DNA of 64,000 nucleotides from Otatea glauca. Its lineage: Eukaryota > Streptophyta > Magnoliopsida > Poales > Poaceae. The notes beneath the pieces were generated by a model that saw only the letters and a program-made list of their open reading frames with translations, was not told the origin of the DNA and did no database searches. This document shows positions 35,498-46,803 of the stretch, in pieces. The stretch spans positions 75,875,667 to 75,939,666 of the forward strand of contig CM070715.1 of assembly GCA_036346275.1 (NCBI GenBank), written 5' to 3'. A program made the position numbers and the translations under genes. Every line of letters starts with the position of its first letter. The first letter of the stretch is position 1.

Positions 35498-36468
35498 GTA
35501 ATTACATTGTGTGTAATGTCTTTGGGAATCTTGCAAGAATTATATTTGTCTGTTTGAAGCTCCAAAGTGTTTTTTTTCTCTGAAACTGCTGTATGAGTGA
35601 GGGCAGCATGTTCATTCTCTTAACAACAAGCTTGATAAGCATGAGAATTTAGCTATTATGTTACTTGTGGTAGAGTTACACTGTTATGCTTGGAGAGCTG
35701 CGGTATCATATTTGCATCTGAAAAAAAATCTCACCCACTTGCACCTCCTATATCCTGTTTGATGTATTCACTAATGGACCAGTCTGTTTGAGTTTGGTTC
35801 AGATTTGGAGTTTATCTGAACATGGAACAGAGTCTCAGTTTTTAGGGTTGTTACAGAGTCTGGTTTTTGGTTTCGCGGGATAAGAAACAGTAGCTTACTC
35901 GGCCGAAATAATGACTAATGTTGTTCATATGTAAACAATATTATATATGTGAATGCGATTGCATGTGTACTGACTGCTAAGCATGTTTGTGTTCTATATT
36001 ATGAACAAATGTGATATGTGTTGTAATAAAGTGTTTGTGTTCTGTGAATATGATATGTGCAAAATATGTGTAATCTATGCTTTGTGAATGTGATATGTGC
36101 ATACTATGTGTAATATGTGATGTTTTACAAGGGTGAATTGGAAAACCGCACATCCCCTCATCTCTATCGGTTCTTTACAAGAATCGATAAAGATGATGCC
36201 CATAATCTCTATCGGTTCTTTCTAGGAACCGATAGTGATGACACCCTCATCTCCATCACTTCTTTTTAAGAACCGATGGAGATGAGGTGTCATCACTATC
36301 GATTCCTAGAAAGAACCGATAAAGATGAGTCCCTCATCACAATCGGACGAGAATCGACTGTGATAGCATCGCCTTATCACTGTCTAATGACTTTGTGTCG
36401 CCACCAGAACCGACTGTGATGATGAAAAAGAACCGATTGTGATGATCATTTCTGTAGTAGTAGTGAGT

Positions 36469-37391
36469 TTGTCGGGCGACCCTTGGTAGCATAGTAGTAC
36501 TATCGTAGCCAGGTGAGCTCACCAAAACTTCTTGAAAACTTGTTTGAAATCTATTGAGACTTGTTTAAACTTCTTGGGACTTTTGGTTGAAACGTGGTGA
36601 AACTTTTGGTTGAAATTTGTTGAAGCTCATAAGTCAAAATTTGGTGAAACTTGAGTTCCAAAATCTGAAACTCGTTGAAGCTTTGGTATCTAGAAACGTC
36701 AAGAAATGCTGAAACATGAACTTTTCAACTATTCTCATGGAACTTGCTGAAACCGTGTAAAACTTATTGCTATGCCGTTGCAACGGTGCCGTTCTTTAGT
36801 CGCTCCTATTTCTTTCATGAACGGCAACGGCTCTACTTGGTCTATTTTTACGGTTATACCTGCAAAATAAATCCGATCAATTTCTAGCAGGTAGAAATCC
36901 TCAAATCCCGAGGGGTAGCCAAGTGTTAGATATTGTTGCCCATGTTGTACCCTAACAACTATACGCTGAGTAATGGGTATTATAAGATTTCCATAAACAC
37001 AATCGTATGACATTTACATATGTTGAATGGCCTTAGCTAGTGTAGTTTTATAAACACACTTAGCTAAAAGAGATTTTAGACCTTTTCGTTCATCATTTCA
37101 CTACTCACACCACTTTCCAACCAATAGGATGAATAGCTCGTACTATTGGTTTTTTGTTGTAAGTTGCTTGTTATGTCGGTTTTGCTGACCATTACAGCTT
37201 TGAGATGCGCGTGTCTGATCACGATCTTGACCTAATGCTTACTCCTGTATGCAATATGTCTTTTATTTTAGTACACAACGTTTCTGTGACCAATTACTAT
37301 ATCACGCTTTCAAAGAAAACCAGAGGGTCGGGATAATTTTCAACAGACAAGTACGAACTACAATTATAGCATGCAAAGCAACGTCTTGCGC
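36469..37391. other. Upstream region of the LOG gene
   Basis: No repeat boundary is recognised. A run of degenerate GAAACTTGTTGAAACTT-like repeats lies at 36,535-36,760. A 92-codon frame on the - strand (36,735-37,013) has a mixed, fairly protein-like composition, but I recognise no family and see no splice or regulatory context. Confidence 0.4.
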
Positions 37392-37398
37392 ATAAATA
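37392..37398 (+). promoter_or_regulatory. TATA box of the LOG gene
   Basis: ATAAATA, 129 bp upstream of the chosen ATG. A start about 30 bp downstream (near 37,425) would exclude the in-frame ATG at 37,416 and leave a pyrimidine-rich leader of about 100 bases, typical of plant genes. Confidence 0.55.
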
Positions 37399-37526
37399 GG
37401 CATTGAGGGGACCTCATGAGAGAAGCCGGTCTCCATAGTATCCACCCTCTATCTTGGTCTCTCTCTCCCCCCGGGTTCATCCTTCCCCAGGTTCCCCTCC
37501 TCCTCCCTCTCTTTCCTGGTCGACAT

Positions 37527-39668
37527 ATGGAGGCGTACCAAGAGAAGGTTGCGGCGAGCAGCGGCAGCGGCGGCCGGAGGCCTGTGCGAACGGTCTGCGT
37601 CTTCTGCGGCAGCAGGCCGGGGAACCGGCCGTCCTTCAGTGCTGCCGCTCTCGACCTTGGAAAGGAACTGGTGAGTAGTGAGTTAGTAGACATCCAGGTA
37701 GCTTAAACTTGAAATGTCATTTTTGCACATTTCGATGGCTCGGTTGCCTGGCACATATGGTTTCCACTGTTTCTTACTCTACATCTCCCTTTCTCGCTCG
37801 GCGACGTACGCATACCTTTTTGCAGGTCGAGAGGCAACTCGATCTGGTCTACGGCGGCGGCAGCGGCGGCCTGATGGGCCTCGTGTCCAAGATCGTACAC
37901 GACGGCGGCCGCCACGTCCTCGGGTAATCGACAGTTGCAATATCACATCTCCTCATGCAATACTGCTTCCAGTTACTAACTTACTACCCCTGATCTGCTC
38001 TGATTTGCTGTGCAGGGTTATCCCTAGTGCTCTCCTACCTGAAGAGGTAGTGGCCTAGAGAATCTCCTCTGCTACTCCTACCACCTAGCTAGCTCTTCCT
38101 AAACGAACTGCACTTTATTAATGCGTATATATTTATATATATAAAAGGAATGTCCACTTAACATTCGTCTGATTTTTCTTGTCAAATTAGTTAAATTTTT
38201 CTCTCTCAATACATACCACTTTTTTATGCAAAGTAAAATAAAAAATAATTTTTCTAAGCTAGACAAAGAAAAATGGGATTGGTGAACCCTAATAGAAAAT
38301 AAATGAATCACAGAGAAAAATAAAAAATAATTTTTCTAACCTAGACAAAGAAAAATAAGATTGGTGAACCCTAATAGAAAATAAATTATTCAAATCACCT
38401 ATCTAAATGCAGATCAGATGGACAAAAAAGTGACTAAAATCAAAGAAAAAAACAGACGATAGATTTTTAGTAATTCCCACACATATATATATATACCGCA
38501 CAAATGAAACATGTTTTTGAATATATGTACGAGCATTTTGCTAGGTGTCCGGGGAGACATTGGGAGAAGTGAAAGTGGTCAGGGACATGCATGAGCGCAA
38601 GTCAGAAATGGCAAAACATGCCGACGCCTTCATCGCCCTGCCAGGTCAAAGCCTCTCATTAGCTAGTAGTGATCATATATCACCCGTGTATCACGACGTC
38701 TGAAAACATATATACTAGTACGTGAAATACACAGCTGTTGCGATGATGCGAAGTTAAACAAGAGACGGGACGACCAACCATATAGTAGTATCAAGCTTAA
38801 AGAACGGGTGTGCTCGTGAGTCGCATGATCTTAGTTTAAGCTTCTTGTCTAATGTGCAGGCGGTTATGGGACAATCGAAGAACTGTTGGAGATCATAGCG
38901 TGGGCGCAGCTGGGGATCCATAACAAACCGGTAAAGCTTGTCGTATTTAACTGCCTTTTGCATTCTATATTGCCGTGGCCGGTGGTCTGATAGATACTTT
39001 GTTACAGCTCCCTCTGTTTCTGAAGAGATGAGTTTTAGGATTCTATACTTCAATCAATGTATATGTAGAAATGATCAAATCGTTCTCCTTCATTAGCTCT
39101 TATTGCTCTTAGATTATGTGTATTACTCCGATCTGTAGTAGTAAATATAAATAGGAATAATGAATAGTAGGGATATGCAAAGGAAAAAAGTTAAAAATTA
39201 TTTCAAAATTATAGAATGACATGTATTTAGAAATAAAATTTGAAAGCTAAAATGATATGTATCTAAGAACAGTGGGAGTAATTGGTTGACGTTAGCTTTA
39301 GCTTTAGCTTTAATTAGATAGACATATAGTTCGACCTCATGCCTATTCGATCCTCAGGCTGCTTCTAGCTTTGATCGCCTAACGAAAACGATGTTTAATT
39401 AATATAATTGCTACTATACTTGCTAACAAACTAACAACGGTTGGTGTTTCATTAGGTGGGGCTGCTCAACGTGGACGGCTACTACAACAGCTTGCTTTCG
39501 CTGTTCGACAAGGGCGTGGAGGAAGGCTTCATCGAGGCCGCGGCGCGGAACATCTTCGTCCTCGCAGACACCGCCGGCGAGCTGCTGACCAAGCTGACGG
39601 AGGCGGCGGGTGACGTCGACGGCGATCAGAAGGTTGCGGCCGCAGGCGTCAAAAGGAAAAGAAGCTAG
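37527..39668 (+). CDS. LOGL: Cytokinin riboside 5'-monophosphate phosphoribohydrolase, LOG family
   Basis: The enzyme releases ribose 5-phosphate from cytokinin nucleotides to give free-base cytokinins in one step. Six exons: 37,527-37,670; 37,826-37,923; 38,016-38,046; 38,545-38,644; 38,860-38,930; 39,456-39,668. All introns are GT...AG and the joined frame is 218 residues, normal for the family. Seen: V-C-V-F-C-G-S (23-29), the nucleotide-binding G-G-G-S-G-G-L-M-G (58-66), M-H-E-R-K (106-110), and the signature P-G-G-Y-G-T-I-E-E (124-132) in its usual split-codon position. No signal peptide; a basic K-R-K-R-S tail ends the protein. The ATG at 37,527 is preferred over the in-frame ATG at 37,416, which adds 37 atypical residues and lies upstream of the predicted start of transcription. 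No stop or frameshift. Closest to LOG-like paralogues rather than rice LOG itself, from the V-I-P-S-A-L-L-P-E-E segment (inference). Confidence 0.93.
39009..39279. mobile_element. Stowaway-like MITE in LOG intron 5
   Basis: Ends CTCCCTCTGTTTCTG and, inverted, (TA)CTCCCACTGTTCTTAG are the familiar Stowaway (Tc1/mariner) termini. The right side is flanked by TA; the left TA is not clean. About 270 bp, AT-rich, no coding. It lies wholly within the 525-bp fifth intron and does not touch splice sites. Confidence 0.65.
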
Positions 39669-40269
39669 TTGCATGCTCGTCCTTTCTCCGTTCGTTTCCC
39701 CCCTTTAATTTGTTGTTTTTCTTTGCGAAGTGTTTCATTTTTAACCTTCTTCATGTCACATCGGTCCTGGAACCAGGCATTTCCTAACCTCTTGTCAAAC
39801 AATATGTCGTGGCTAATAGCTAGCACGAAGAATGGTTCTATGGTCGGTACTACTAGGCACGTGGGCACGGCGCACGCCACGCCACGCCACGCTGCAATGC
39901 CCGCTACAAAAAATAAAATTTGGAAGATCTGAAGGGCGCACGTAAAAATTGGAGCGCTTCTGTACAAAATGATGCAGTAAAAATAATTCGGTAAAAACCT
40001 CGTGTTTTTTGGAAGCCTAAAAGGCCAAAACAGACAAATTTATAACTTTCTAAAATTTCGTACAAGCTTGTATAAAAAAACAACGCATTAAAATAAATTC
40101 TGGAAAGCTCTGACGTATTTTCTATACAATAAACATGCTAGTATCTAATTCTAGGAAATTTCGAGGACCTTTTTAAGAGAAATCCAGAAGTTTCGAGGGT
40201 CTCTCCGTAAAGGAAGGACCATTCTGTAATTTGATATTTTTCCGGACATTCGTTGCAAAAAAAACGCGC
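39669..40269. other. 3' untranslated region and downstream spacer
   Basis: Follows the LOG stop codon. AATAAA at 39,912-39,917 is a plausible polyadenylation signal. The remainder shows no gene or repeat boundary. Confidence 0.5.
39912..39917 (+). promoter_or_regulatory. Likely polyadenylation signal of LOG
   Basis: AATAAA 244 bp after the stop codon, within the usual range of plant 3' untranslated regions; no earlier canonical copy was seen. Confidence 0.4.
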
Positions 40270-40410
40270 ACTGCTAGTGGGGCACGCGCCCACGACACGT
40301 GTCACACGGGTAAAAATCGCGCGCGACAACGCGCGAGCGAGGCTCGAACTCGCGACCGACAGCACGAGCATGAGAGCCATTACCACTGGGCCGCGCAGCG
40401 TTGCCGTGGA
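40262..40410 (-). repeat. tRNA-like sequence, probable SINE head
   Basis: On the - strand an A-box-like GGCCCAGTGGTAATGG is followed after about 25 bases by a B-box-like GAGTTCGAGCC, the internal RNA polymerase III promoter layout of tRNAs and SINEs. The cloverleaf stems do not pair well enough for a functional tRNA. A T-run near 40,262 (- strand) could be its end. Target duplications were not found. Confidence 0.4.
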
Positions 40411-40653
40411 GTAACGACGATAAAAAATATATGAACCGTATACGAGGATTAACAACGCTGGCGACGTGGCTCAACGGCTTGCGAGCCGTACGCACGGCAG
40501 ACCACTGAACTGCTCGCGCACGCGACGCGTCGGCTGAGGGCGCGGCCACGAGGGCCCGAGCGTGACATGGAGGCGCTGAGGAGCCAGAAAATCCATGGAC
40601 TGTAATATACGGAGTATGCTCAGTAAGCACAAGTGCACAAGTAAAGTGTCCGG

Positions 40654-41948
40654 CACTACTACAGAAAAGATTATCACAGACGGTTTAAAACCATTATCAC
40701 AGACGGTTTTTCGAACCTCTATAACCATATGTCAGTAATGTTACGGCACATCACAGACGGTTTATGAATCGTCTGTGATAGAACATATCATAAACGGTTT
40801 AAAACTAAAACCGACTGTGATATAGAAACATCACAGACGGTTTTAATTTAGAATTGTCTGTGATGTTACAATATCACAGACGATTTTAGTTTAAAATCTT
40901 CTATGATGTTACTTTTGGAAAAAAAATATCATCACGTACAGATGATATTTCTATGATCCAGCTGCTCTGTGCTAGTTCAGGCATAATGGAAGAGCTACTG
41001 GGTATGAGATATCCCATGTCCCTGCTCTGAAGGATTTGAAAATGCAAAATCAACGAAAAAAACTTCGAAAGCCGTTTTGAGTCCCTAAACGATGTTTTTT
41101 CGCGATCGATTTTTTTTTCGGAGCCTCGCGTGAACTTCTGATATAGCCCCCTGACTTGGTTTTATGGATTTTCAAAATGAACTTTTCGTTAGCTTTCCAA
41201 CGAGCTCAAGAACGTCGCGATCAGAGCTCGTATGCAAAAGTTATGATCATTTTACCGAAACGTGCACGGATCGAAAACGAAAACGAAAACGAAAGCGTCT
41301 GTGCAAAAGAGAGAATGAGCTATAACATTTTAATTGAACGATTTTAACACCACACTTACCTAACATATAGACGACGGTATGCTCTAGTTGCAACCGGAGT
41401 AGAGAAAGAGGAGAGGAGTGGAAATGAGATGAGAAGAGGAAGTGAAAAAGAAAACAGGAATATGAGAGGAGTGGAAGAGAAGTGAGAAGAGAGAAGAGAA
41501 GAGGAGACCGAGCAGGAGAAGTGAGAAGAAATTAAGCAGCTGGAGAAGAGCTGCGGCTAGTATTTTAAAGGAAGTTGAAAATGAGACGAGCGGGAAGTTC
41601 AAATTTGATGAGAGCGAAAAGTTCAAATATTATCATAGACAATCCTATCTGGATAAACCGTCTGTGATAAACATAGAATCCCAGACAGTTTTATAAAAAA
41701 ATCGTCAGTAATAGATCACAGACGATTTTATAATAAAACTGTCTAGGACAATATATGATATCACAGATGATTTTTAACTAAAACCGTCTGTGATATTGAT
41801 GTATATCACTGACAGTTTTTGAAGAGTACCGTCTGTGATGATGTTACTGACGGTTGCAATATAGAACCGTCAGTGATATTCATTGTACAGATGGTTTTAA
41901 GAAATCGTCTGTGATAAGGCGTCTAATATAAACTTTTATGTAGTAGTG
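40654..41948. mobile_element. Small CACTA transposon downstream of LOG
   Basis: Left end CACTACTACAGAAAAG and inverted right end CACTACTACATAAAAG, flanked by perfect CGG duplications (40,651-40,653 and 41,949-41,951). Both subterminal regions carry repeated, inverted TCACAGACGGTTT motifs. The 1,295-bp interior has no transposase frame; a purine-rich tract lies at 41,395-41,540. Non-autonomous, with termini different from the CACTA element at 32,640. Confidence 0.88.
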
Positions 41949-41951
41949 CGG

Positions 41952-42332
41952 GTTTCCGAGTTGTACCTTCAGTGCTGCATCAATGTTCCACGTTGTACCA
42001 AAAAAACTTGCGCCTTTTTCCCTAAAGATTATGTTTTCGACGAGTTGAATTCGCATGCATGTATATATGAGCAGCACATACAGAACATTGCTTCTTATCA
42101 TGTAGTACAACCTTGTCACGTACGTCTCCTTAAAAAAACTAGAGAATTGCTAAGTGGCAATTGAGTATTTTTTTTTATCTATAGAGTACTTAAATATGAG
42201 GAGAAGAGACAAAGTGATCCCATCAATTGAATCTAGATACGAAGGCTCAAAATTTGAGTGCTATTCGGTAAGAAATTAAACATTCGTGCTCCCCTATGCC
42301 GTGTTAACCATACATTCAGAATCTACCATACT
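41952..42332. other. Spacer between CACTA elements
   Basis: No supported gene. Short frames only. The last three bases ACT (42,330-42,332) are the target duplication of the next element. Confidence 0.4.
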
Positions 42333-43113
42333 CACTACAGGAAAAACACCATGGAAAGATGTCTTCTTTGTATAGTAGAGATGTTATTTTCATGTGTTAT
42401 AGAAACACTTTTTAAAATGTCACAAAACACCCTCTCATGCAGAGTCGCTACAAGCCTACAACTTAATTAAGAGACTGTATCGATTTGTCTATATTATTTG
42501 CAGTATTTTATAGACACATTTTATTGTTTCCCTACAAAGATAGAGACATTACGTATTGGTGTTATAATGTGCTACTGGCATGGCAAACTTGAGAAAAAAT
42601 AAATGTAAACATGTGCACACTATGCAAGTATGTATTGGCGTTATAATATGCTACTGGCATGGCAAACTTGAGAAAAAATAAATCTATGAGATGTGCACAC
42701 TATGCTATAGCCAGTACTCGAACCCTTGACCTCATGAGAAAACGTAAAAGCAAGTCTTAAACAACTCGCAATAACCATATCAACCTCACAATTTGATTAT
42801 TTATGTTTGCATTGTTTCTATATAGCTTTTTTAACATGTATCAACCGCCTCAAAAATGTTCTAGTGTGGTAGGAAGTACATCTCAAAACCGTCTCCACAT
42901 GACAAGTTTCTTTGTTGATTTAGAAAGCGTCCCCAAAAAAGTCTCTACAAGACAAAAGCATGTATGTGCCTCTGAAAGTCTGTAGAAATCTTTGGGGAAA
43001 ATACAATTTTTAAAGTGTCTAAAAAAATCTCTTGAATAGAAAAATCGAAATTTTAGAGACAAATTGTACATCGAATGTAGAAAAATGCCTCTACAAGAGT
43101 TTTTGTTGTAGTG
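42333..43113. mobile_element. MITE-sized CACTA element
   Basis: Ends CACTACAGGAAAAACAC and, inverted, CACTACAACAAAAACTC, flanked by ACT on each side (42,330-42,332 and 43,114-43,116). 781 bp, with repeated GTCTCTACAAGA-type motifs near the right end and a near-duplicate of about 60 bp at 42,555-42,610 and 42,633-42,690. No coding capacity. Confidence 0.82.
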
Positions 43114-43158
43114 ACTAAATATACAACTCATGCATGGAGTACACAAATACCATATATA

Positions 43159-43419
43159 CTACCTCCAGTCACAAATATATGTTATTTTAGAATGCATGTA
43201 GTCAAACTTTTGAAAGCTTGGCAACTGATATCTCTTTAAATATTCAAATTGGATACACAATAATCATATATATAGATTTATCTCAAAAAGTACTTTCATA
43301 ATATTATAATTTTATTGGGTTTTATAAATATATTACAATATAAATTAGTACCAAAATTACGTTTTGAGGACCATGTAATGTCCATATCCAAAACGATATA
43401 TATTTGTGACTGGATGACG
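43159..43419. mobile_element. Stowaway-like MITE
   Basis: A 261-bp element with inverted ends containing CCAGTCACAAATATATG (left) and, inverted, ATCCAGTCACAAATATAT (right), flanked by TA on each side (43,157-43,158 and 43,420-43,421), the Tc1/mariner duplication. AT-rich, no coding. Confidence 0.78.
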
Positions 43420-43421
43420 TA

Positions 43422-45133
43422 CCAACTATGCATGTATGACAATCATACATGATAATACCATCCGGAGGCCATACTAGTTTGGCTCATGGAATGGTACATC
43501 CCGATACCAATCCATACTGGCGTATCGTTCTAGAGTTTAATATAATAATATATGTTTATAAGTGTATATATGTTCAATTATATGCACACCAAATTTTAAT
43601 TGTAATATTACTCCAACTAATAGTAGGATGAAACACAACATATAGTTCAATGTTTTCAATAGATGGTATTATAAATTATATCGGTATAGATGGTATTGAT
43701 CGGTATCGAGCAGATATGATCGGTATCGAGGTCGGTACAGAACGTAGGGCTACTATGTATTATTCTAGGTGGCGAAATGGTACATACCGGCTATATCGGT
43801 TGGTATCGGAACAGTATTGATAAGTTTGATGACAACACCTGGTAATGACATTTTAGCTTAAGATGTTTTTAAAATTGCTTTTGCTGCATAGATTCTGTGC
43901 AAGCTCTTACTAGCATCTGCCTATCTATAATTGTATACCTATCTCAAAACTTAAACATTTTAAGGGAAGAAACATTCCTTTGTCTAAGTTTATAGGACAT
44001 ATTTTTTCTTGGCATATAGCCTAAATATATGTTGAAAATGACTAGACTACCCCTAATTATTATCTTTGTGCACTATATTCAATGCATACATGTAGAATAT
44101 CAAGTAAATCTAGATATTTATTAGGGGTATAAAGAGAACATCACACTAATTTTTATTGGAACACAAGGGTGACTAGAAAATTAAGTTTCCGGAGTTTATA
44201 GAGTAACCACTTATATATATACACACTTGGATCCGTCCTTTGGAACATTAAATACAAAATATATCCTATAAATTTAGACAGAGAGAGTATATACATTACA
44301 GTAACTACTCATTCGGTCGAAAATATACTTTGTTTTGGGACGAATGGCGCAAAATTGGAGCGACGAAAGTTTGCCATAAAGGTGGTAAGCAAAACGGCGG
44401 CATAGGCGAAAAATCAGGCCCACAGCAGCGCCCTTGGATTTTTCGACGGGCGGTACCACTACCACCGCACCGGGCGCACTGCGGCGCCCCCCTGACCGCG
44501 CCCGACAAGTGGGGTTTGGTGCCACAAATTAACCACGCCCCCTGTCCCTGCCCTGGTTCGTGCTGCCGCCTGCCCCCGCTGCCTGCAGCGCGTGTCTTTT
44601 CAGCCGCTTGCCTGCGCCGCGCGGGGGCCGGCGCGTCGCTCGTTCCCCCGTCCGTTGCCGCGCCACCCATGCTACACTGGCACCCATGGCCCGGCTGGCC
44701 GCAGCGCGCGCCCAGAAGAAAAGCTCGGCTCGCCCGGTGTAGTGGACCAATTATTGGGGCCGAGCGAGCTACAGGCCGGTGCGGCCATTGCTTTCTGTGT
44801 GCTGCGCGGCGCCTGCCTTGCTACAAAAAGAAAAGTACTAGTAGCTTGGCTTTGCAACCCCTTTCTGCTGCCGAGCGGCTCAGCGGAGGCATGCATGCAC
44901 ACCACCGGCCGCGCCGTACCTCCACTCTTGGAGATGCGTTCGCCGCGACAGGCGATCGATGCGATGCGAGAGTGACCGAGGCGCCTTGTCTTCTTCCATT
45001 GGCGTCCGATTATTTGTGCGAAGAAGAGGACAAGGGTTTTGCTGCTCGTACGATGTGTACTGGGCACGTACGTACGTGCTCTAGTAGTAAAGGGAGAAAC
45101 GTTCACGGCAGAGTTAGGAGCCGGTCAATTAAA
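43422..45133. other. Spacer with a GC-rich segment, no supported gene
   Basis: The segment at 43,660-43,760 repeats GGTATCGA/GATCGGTAT. From 44,330 to 45,100 the DNA is GC-rich and open on both strands at once (272 codons on +, up to 144 on -). The translated products are Pro/Arg/Ala/Cys-rich without domains. I therefore call no gene. Confidence 0.45.
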
Positions 45134-45549
45134 GCCTATTTAGTATGACTGTAGTTTTTTTTTAAACTTAACTTTTTACTGATCTATATGGCTAAAGGCT
45201 TTACGTCTAAATGATTGGACTAAAGAGGTTTAATATCTAGCAATATGACTTTTACTATAACTTTTAGGTACGAGCGATGCGTGTCAAGGATAAGGGTAAG
45301 AGGGTACGATTTGGGATTTTATACTTGATAGAAAGTGTAATTTTCTTTAACTTTATTGGTAAAGTCAAAATCCTAACACACCGAAACCGTAAGAAGCTAC
45401 CTACTCCAGACAAATTTTTGGCTTTTAACTTTTTTCAATACAAATGTGCTACTGGATTTTAGCTTCTGGCTACGAAAAAACCAGTTGTTTGAAATAAGCT
45501 TCCAACTTTCAAAAGAGAGAAGTTAAAGCTGAAGCCATTCCAACCAGAC
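45134..45549. mobile_element. MITE-like element, copy 1 of a three-copy family
   Basis: Starts GCCTATTTAGTATGACTGTAG and ends near GCTGAAGCCATTCCAACCAGAC. Interior blocks (GGGATTTTATACTTGATA, then AATTTTCTTTAACTTTATTGG) match those at 47,990-48,090 and, inverted, at 48,330-48,400. Target duplication not resolved, so the superfamily is uncertain (PIF/Harbinger or hAT). Confidence 0.55.
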
Positions 45550-45561
45550 TATAAATTTGAT

Positions 45562-45720
45562 CTATTGAGTCTCACCGGCTGTCTTGAAGACGTCGTGTAT
45601 ATCCGTTTTAACGGGTGAGACGTCAGCGTCGAACGTGGGGTTGGAACCATAGCTGGTGAGAGCAAACCAGCTCCCTCTCACCAACTGAGCTACACTCAAC
45701 TCTCTTCTCTTTGGTTGGTG
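45562..45720 (-). repeat. tRNA-derived SINE
   Basis: On the - strand TGTAGCTCAGTTGGTGAGAG (A box, 45,675-45,694) is followed by GGTTCCAACCCC (B box, 45,637-45,648), then a non-tRNA body running to about 45,562. Both boxes are close to consensus for RNA polymerase III. The rest does not fold as a tRNA, so a SINE is favoured. Poly-tail and duplications were not resolved. Confidence 0.62.
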
Positions 45721-46803
45721 ACTTGGTGGTAAGGTTTCAGTGTTCCACTGACAAATCATTTGGAAAACGGCGGGGATTACTATTCGGTCATCCACCTCCA
45801 TCACATGATTCACATCGTTTGCCCTTTCTCTTATCATGATCTTTCCTACTATTTCAAAACTTTCAATTCGTGCAGTTTCGACTAGCTTGATTGACTTTCA
45901 ACTGGGTTTGGAAATTAAAACCTCCAATTTTCAAAATTTTCAACTGATTGGGAAAACATCCAATGTCAAAATTTCACCTCAGTTGCTCCCCTCGAGATGC
46001 CTTGCCGGATTTTGGCTCCCAGGGGTGGCAGATGATGAGTGCATCAACGAGGAGAGGAGGAGGTGGTGGAGTCGGATCTACCAAGGTCTCCATGGATGTA
46101 GCAATAATACAGTGTAACAAGGCAATTCATGTAGCCAATCTTGGCCATTTGTATGGAACGATTAGGTGTAAAAGCAAAGACGGTCATTGGAATGGATCAC
46201 AGGCGAGGGGAGGGCATCATCTCTATCAAAGATAAGATGCTAGTGCTGCCACGAGTAGCGGCGAGCCGGCGACGCGCAGAGAAACATACAGGGCAATATT
46301 GTCTGAATTGAACGAGAGGCGCGGGCGCCGGCCGACCTAGCAATAATACTGGGAAGCATTTCAAATGCAGTTCACTAATGTAAACTTAATTTTGAAACAG
46401 ACCGACGTAAATTTATGACAGTTACAACGAGCGTCGATGTGAATCATCCCAGCCTCATGTTGTGCGAACATGTATGAGGGTCGCATCCGTGGCCGGGTTC
46501 TGTTGCCAGGGCGCCCTGAATGTATTTGTGCGGATTCATCGCTTGAACGGTCGCACCTTGTGTTTCAAACTGTGGCACCTGCATTTTCATGGCTTGTATA
46601 AAGACATTTTGTTATGTGTTTTGAACTTGGAAATGAAACTAAATTATCGACTAACATGAGGCTGGTGTAGGTAAGGTCCTGGTTTCGGAGCCCTTCTTCT
46701 TGAAAACAAATATACGTAGATATATTCCATTTTTTAACCTATGTGGCCTATCAATATTTTTTTGCCAGTTTTCTTTTTTGTTTTTATGGGCAATGCTTAC
46801 TAT
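45721..46803. other. Unassigned spacer
   Basis: Mixed-composition sequence with short frames on both strands (for example 45,836-46,235 and 46,462-46,659) that show no domain, intron pattern or similarity to each other. No repeat ends recognised. Confidence 0.4.

Larger units (their letters stand above)
32640..36465. mobile_element. CACTA transposon, non-autonomous, with captured exon
   Basis: Left end CACTACTATAGAA and, inverted, right end CACTACTACTACAGAAA, flanked on both sides by AGT (32,637-32,639 and 36,466-36,468), the 3-bp duplication of CACTA elements. Subterminal regions consist of short palindromes with TCGGTT/AACCGA cores, the usual arrangement for transposase binding in En/Spm-like elements. 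No transposase frame is present in the 3,826 bp. The middle (34,620-35,500) holds GC-rich sequence and intron-exon pieces of host genes. Confidence 0.88.

Noticed and set aside
36735..37013. A 92-codon - strand frame upstream of LOG
   Set aside because: Composition is protein-like, and an organelle-derived origin was considered, but I could match it to no plastid or other family; kept only as a note.
40320..40410. A functional tRNA gene
   Set aside because: Promoter boxes are present, but the stems do not pair as a cloverleaf and no clear anticodon loop can be drawn.
44330..45148. A 272-codon open frame on the + strand
   Set aside because: GC-rich sequence open on both strands at once (144 codons antisense); translation is Pro/Arg/Ala/Cys-rich with no domain, intron or promoter signal.
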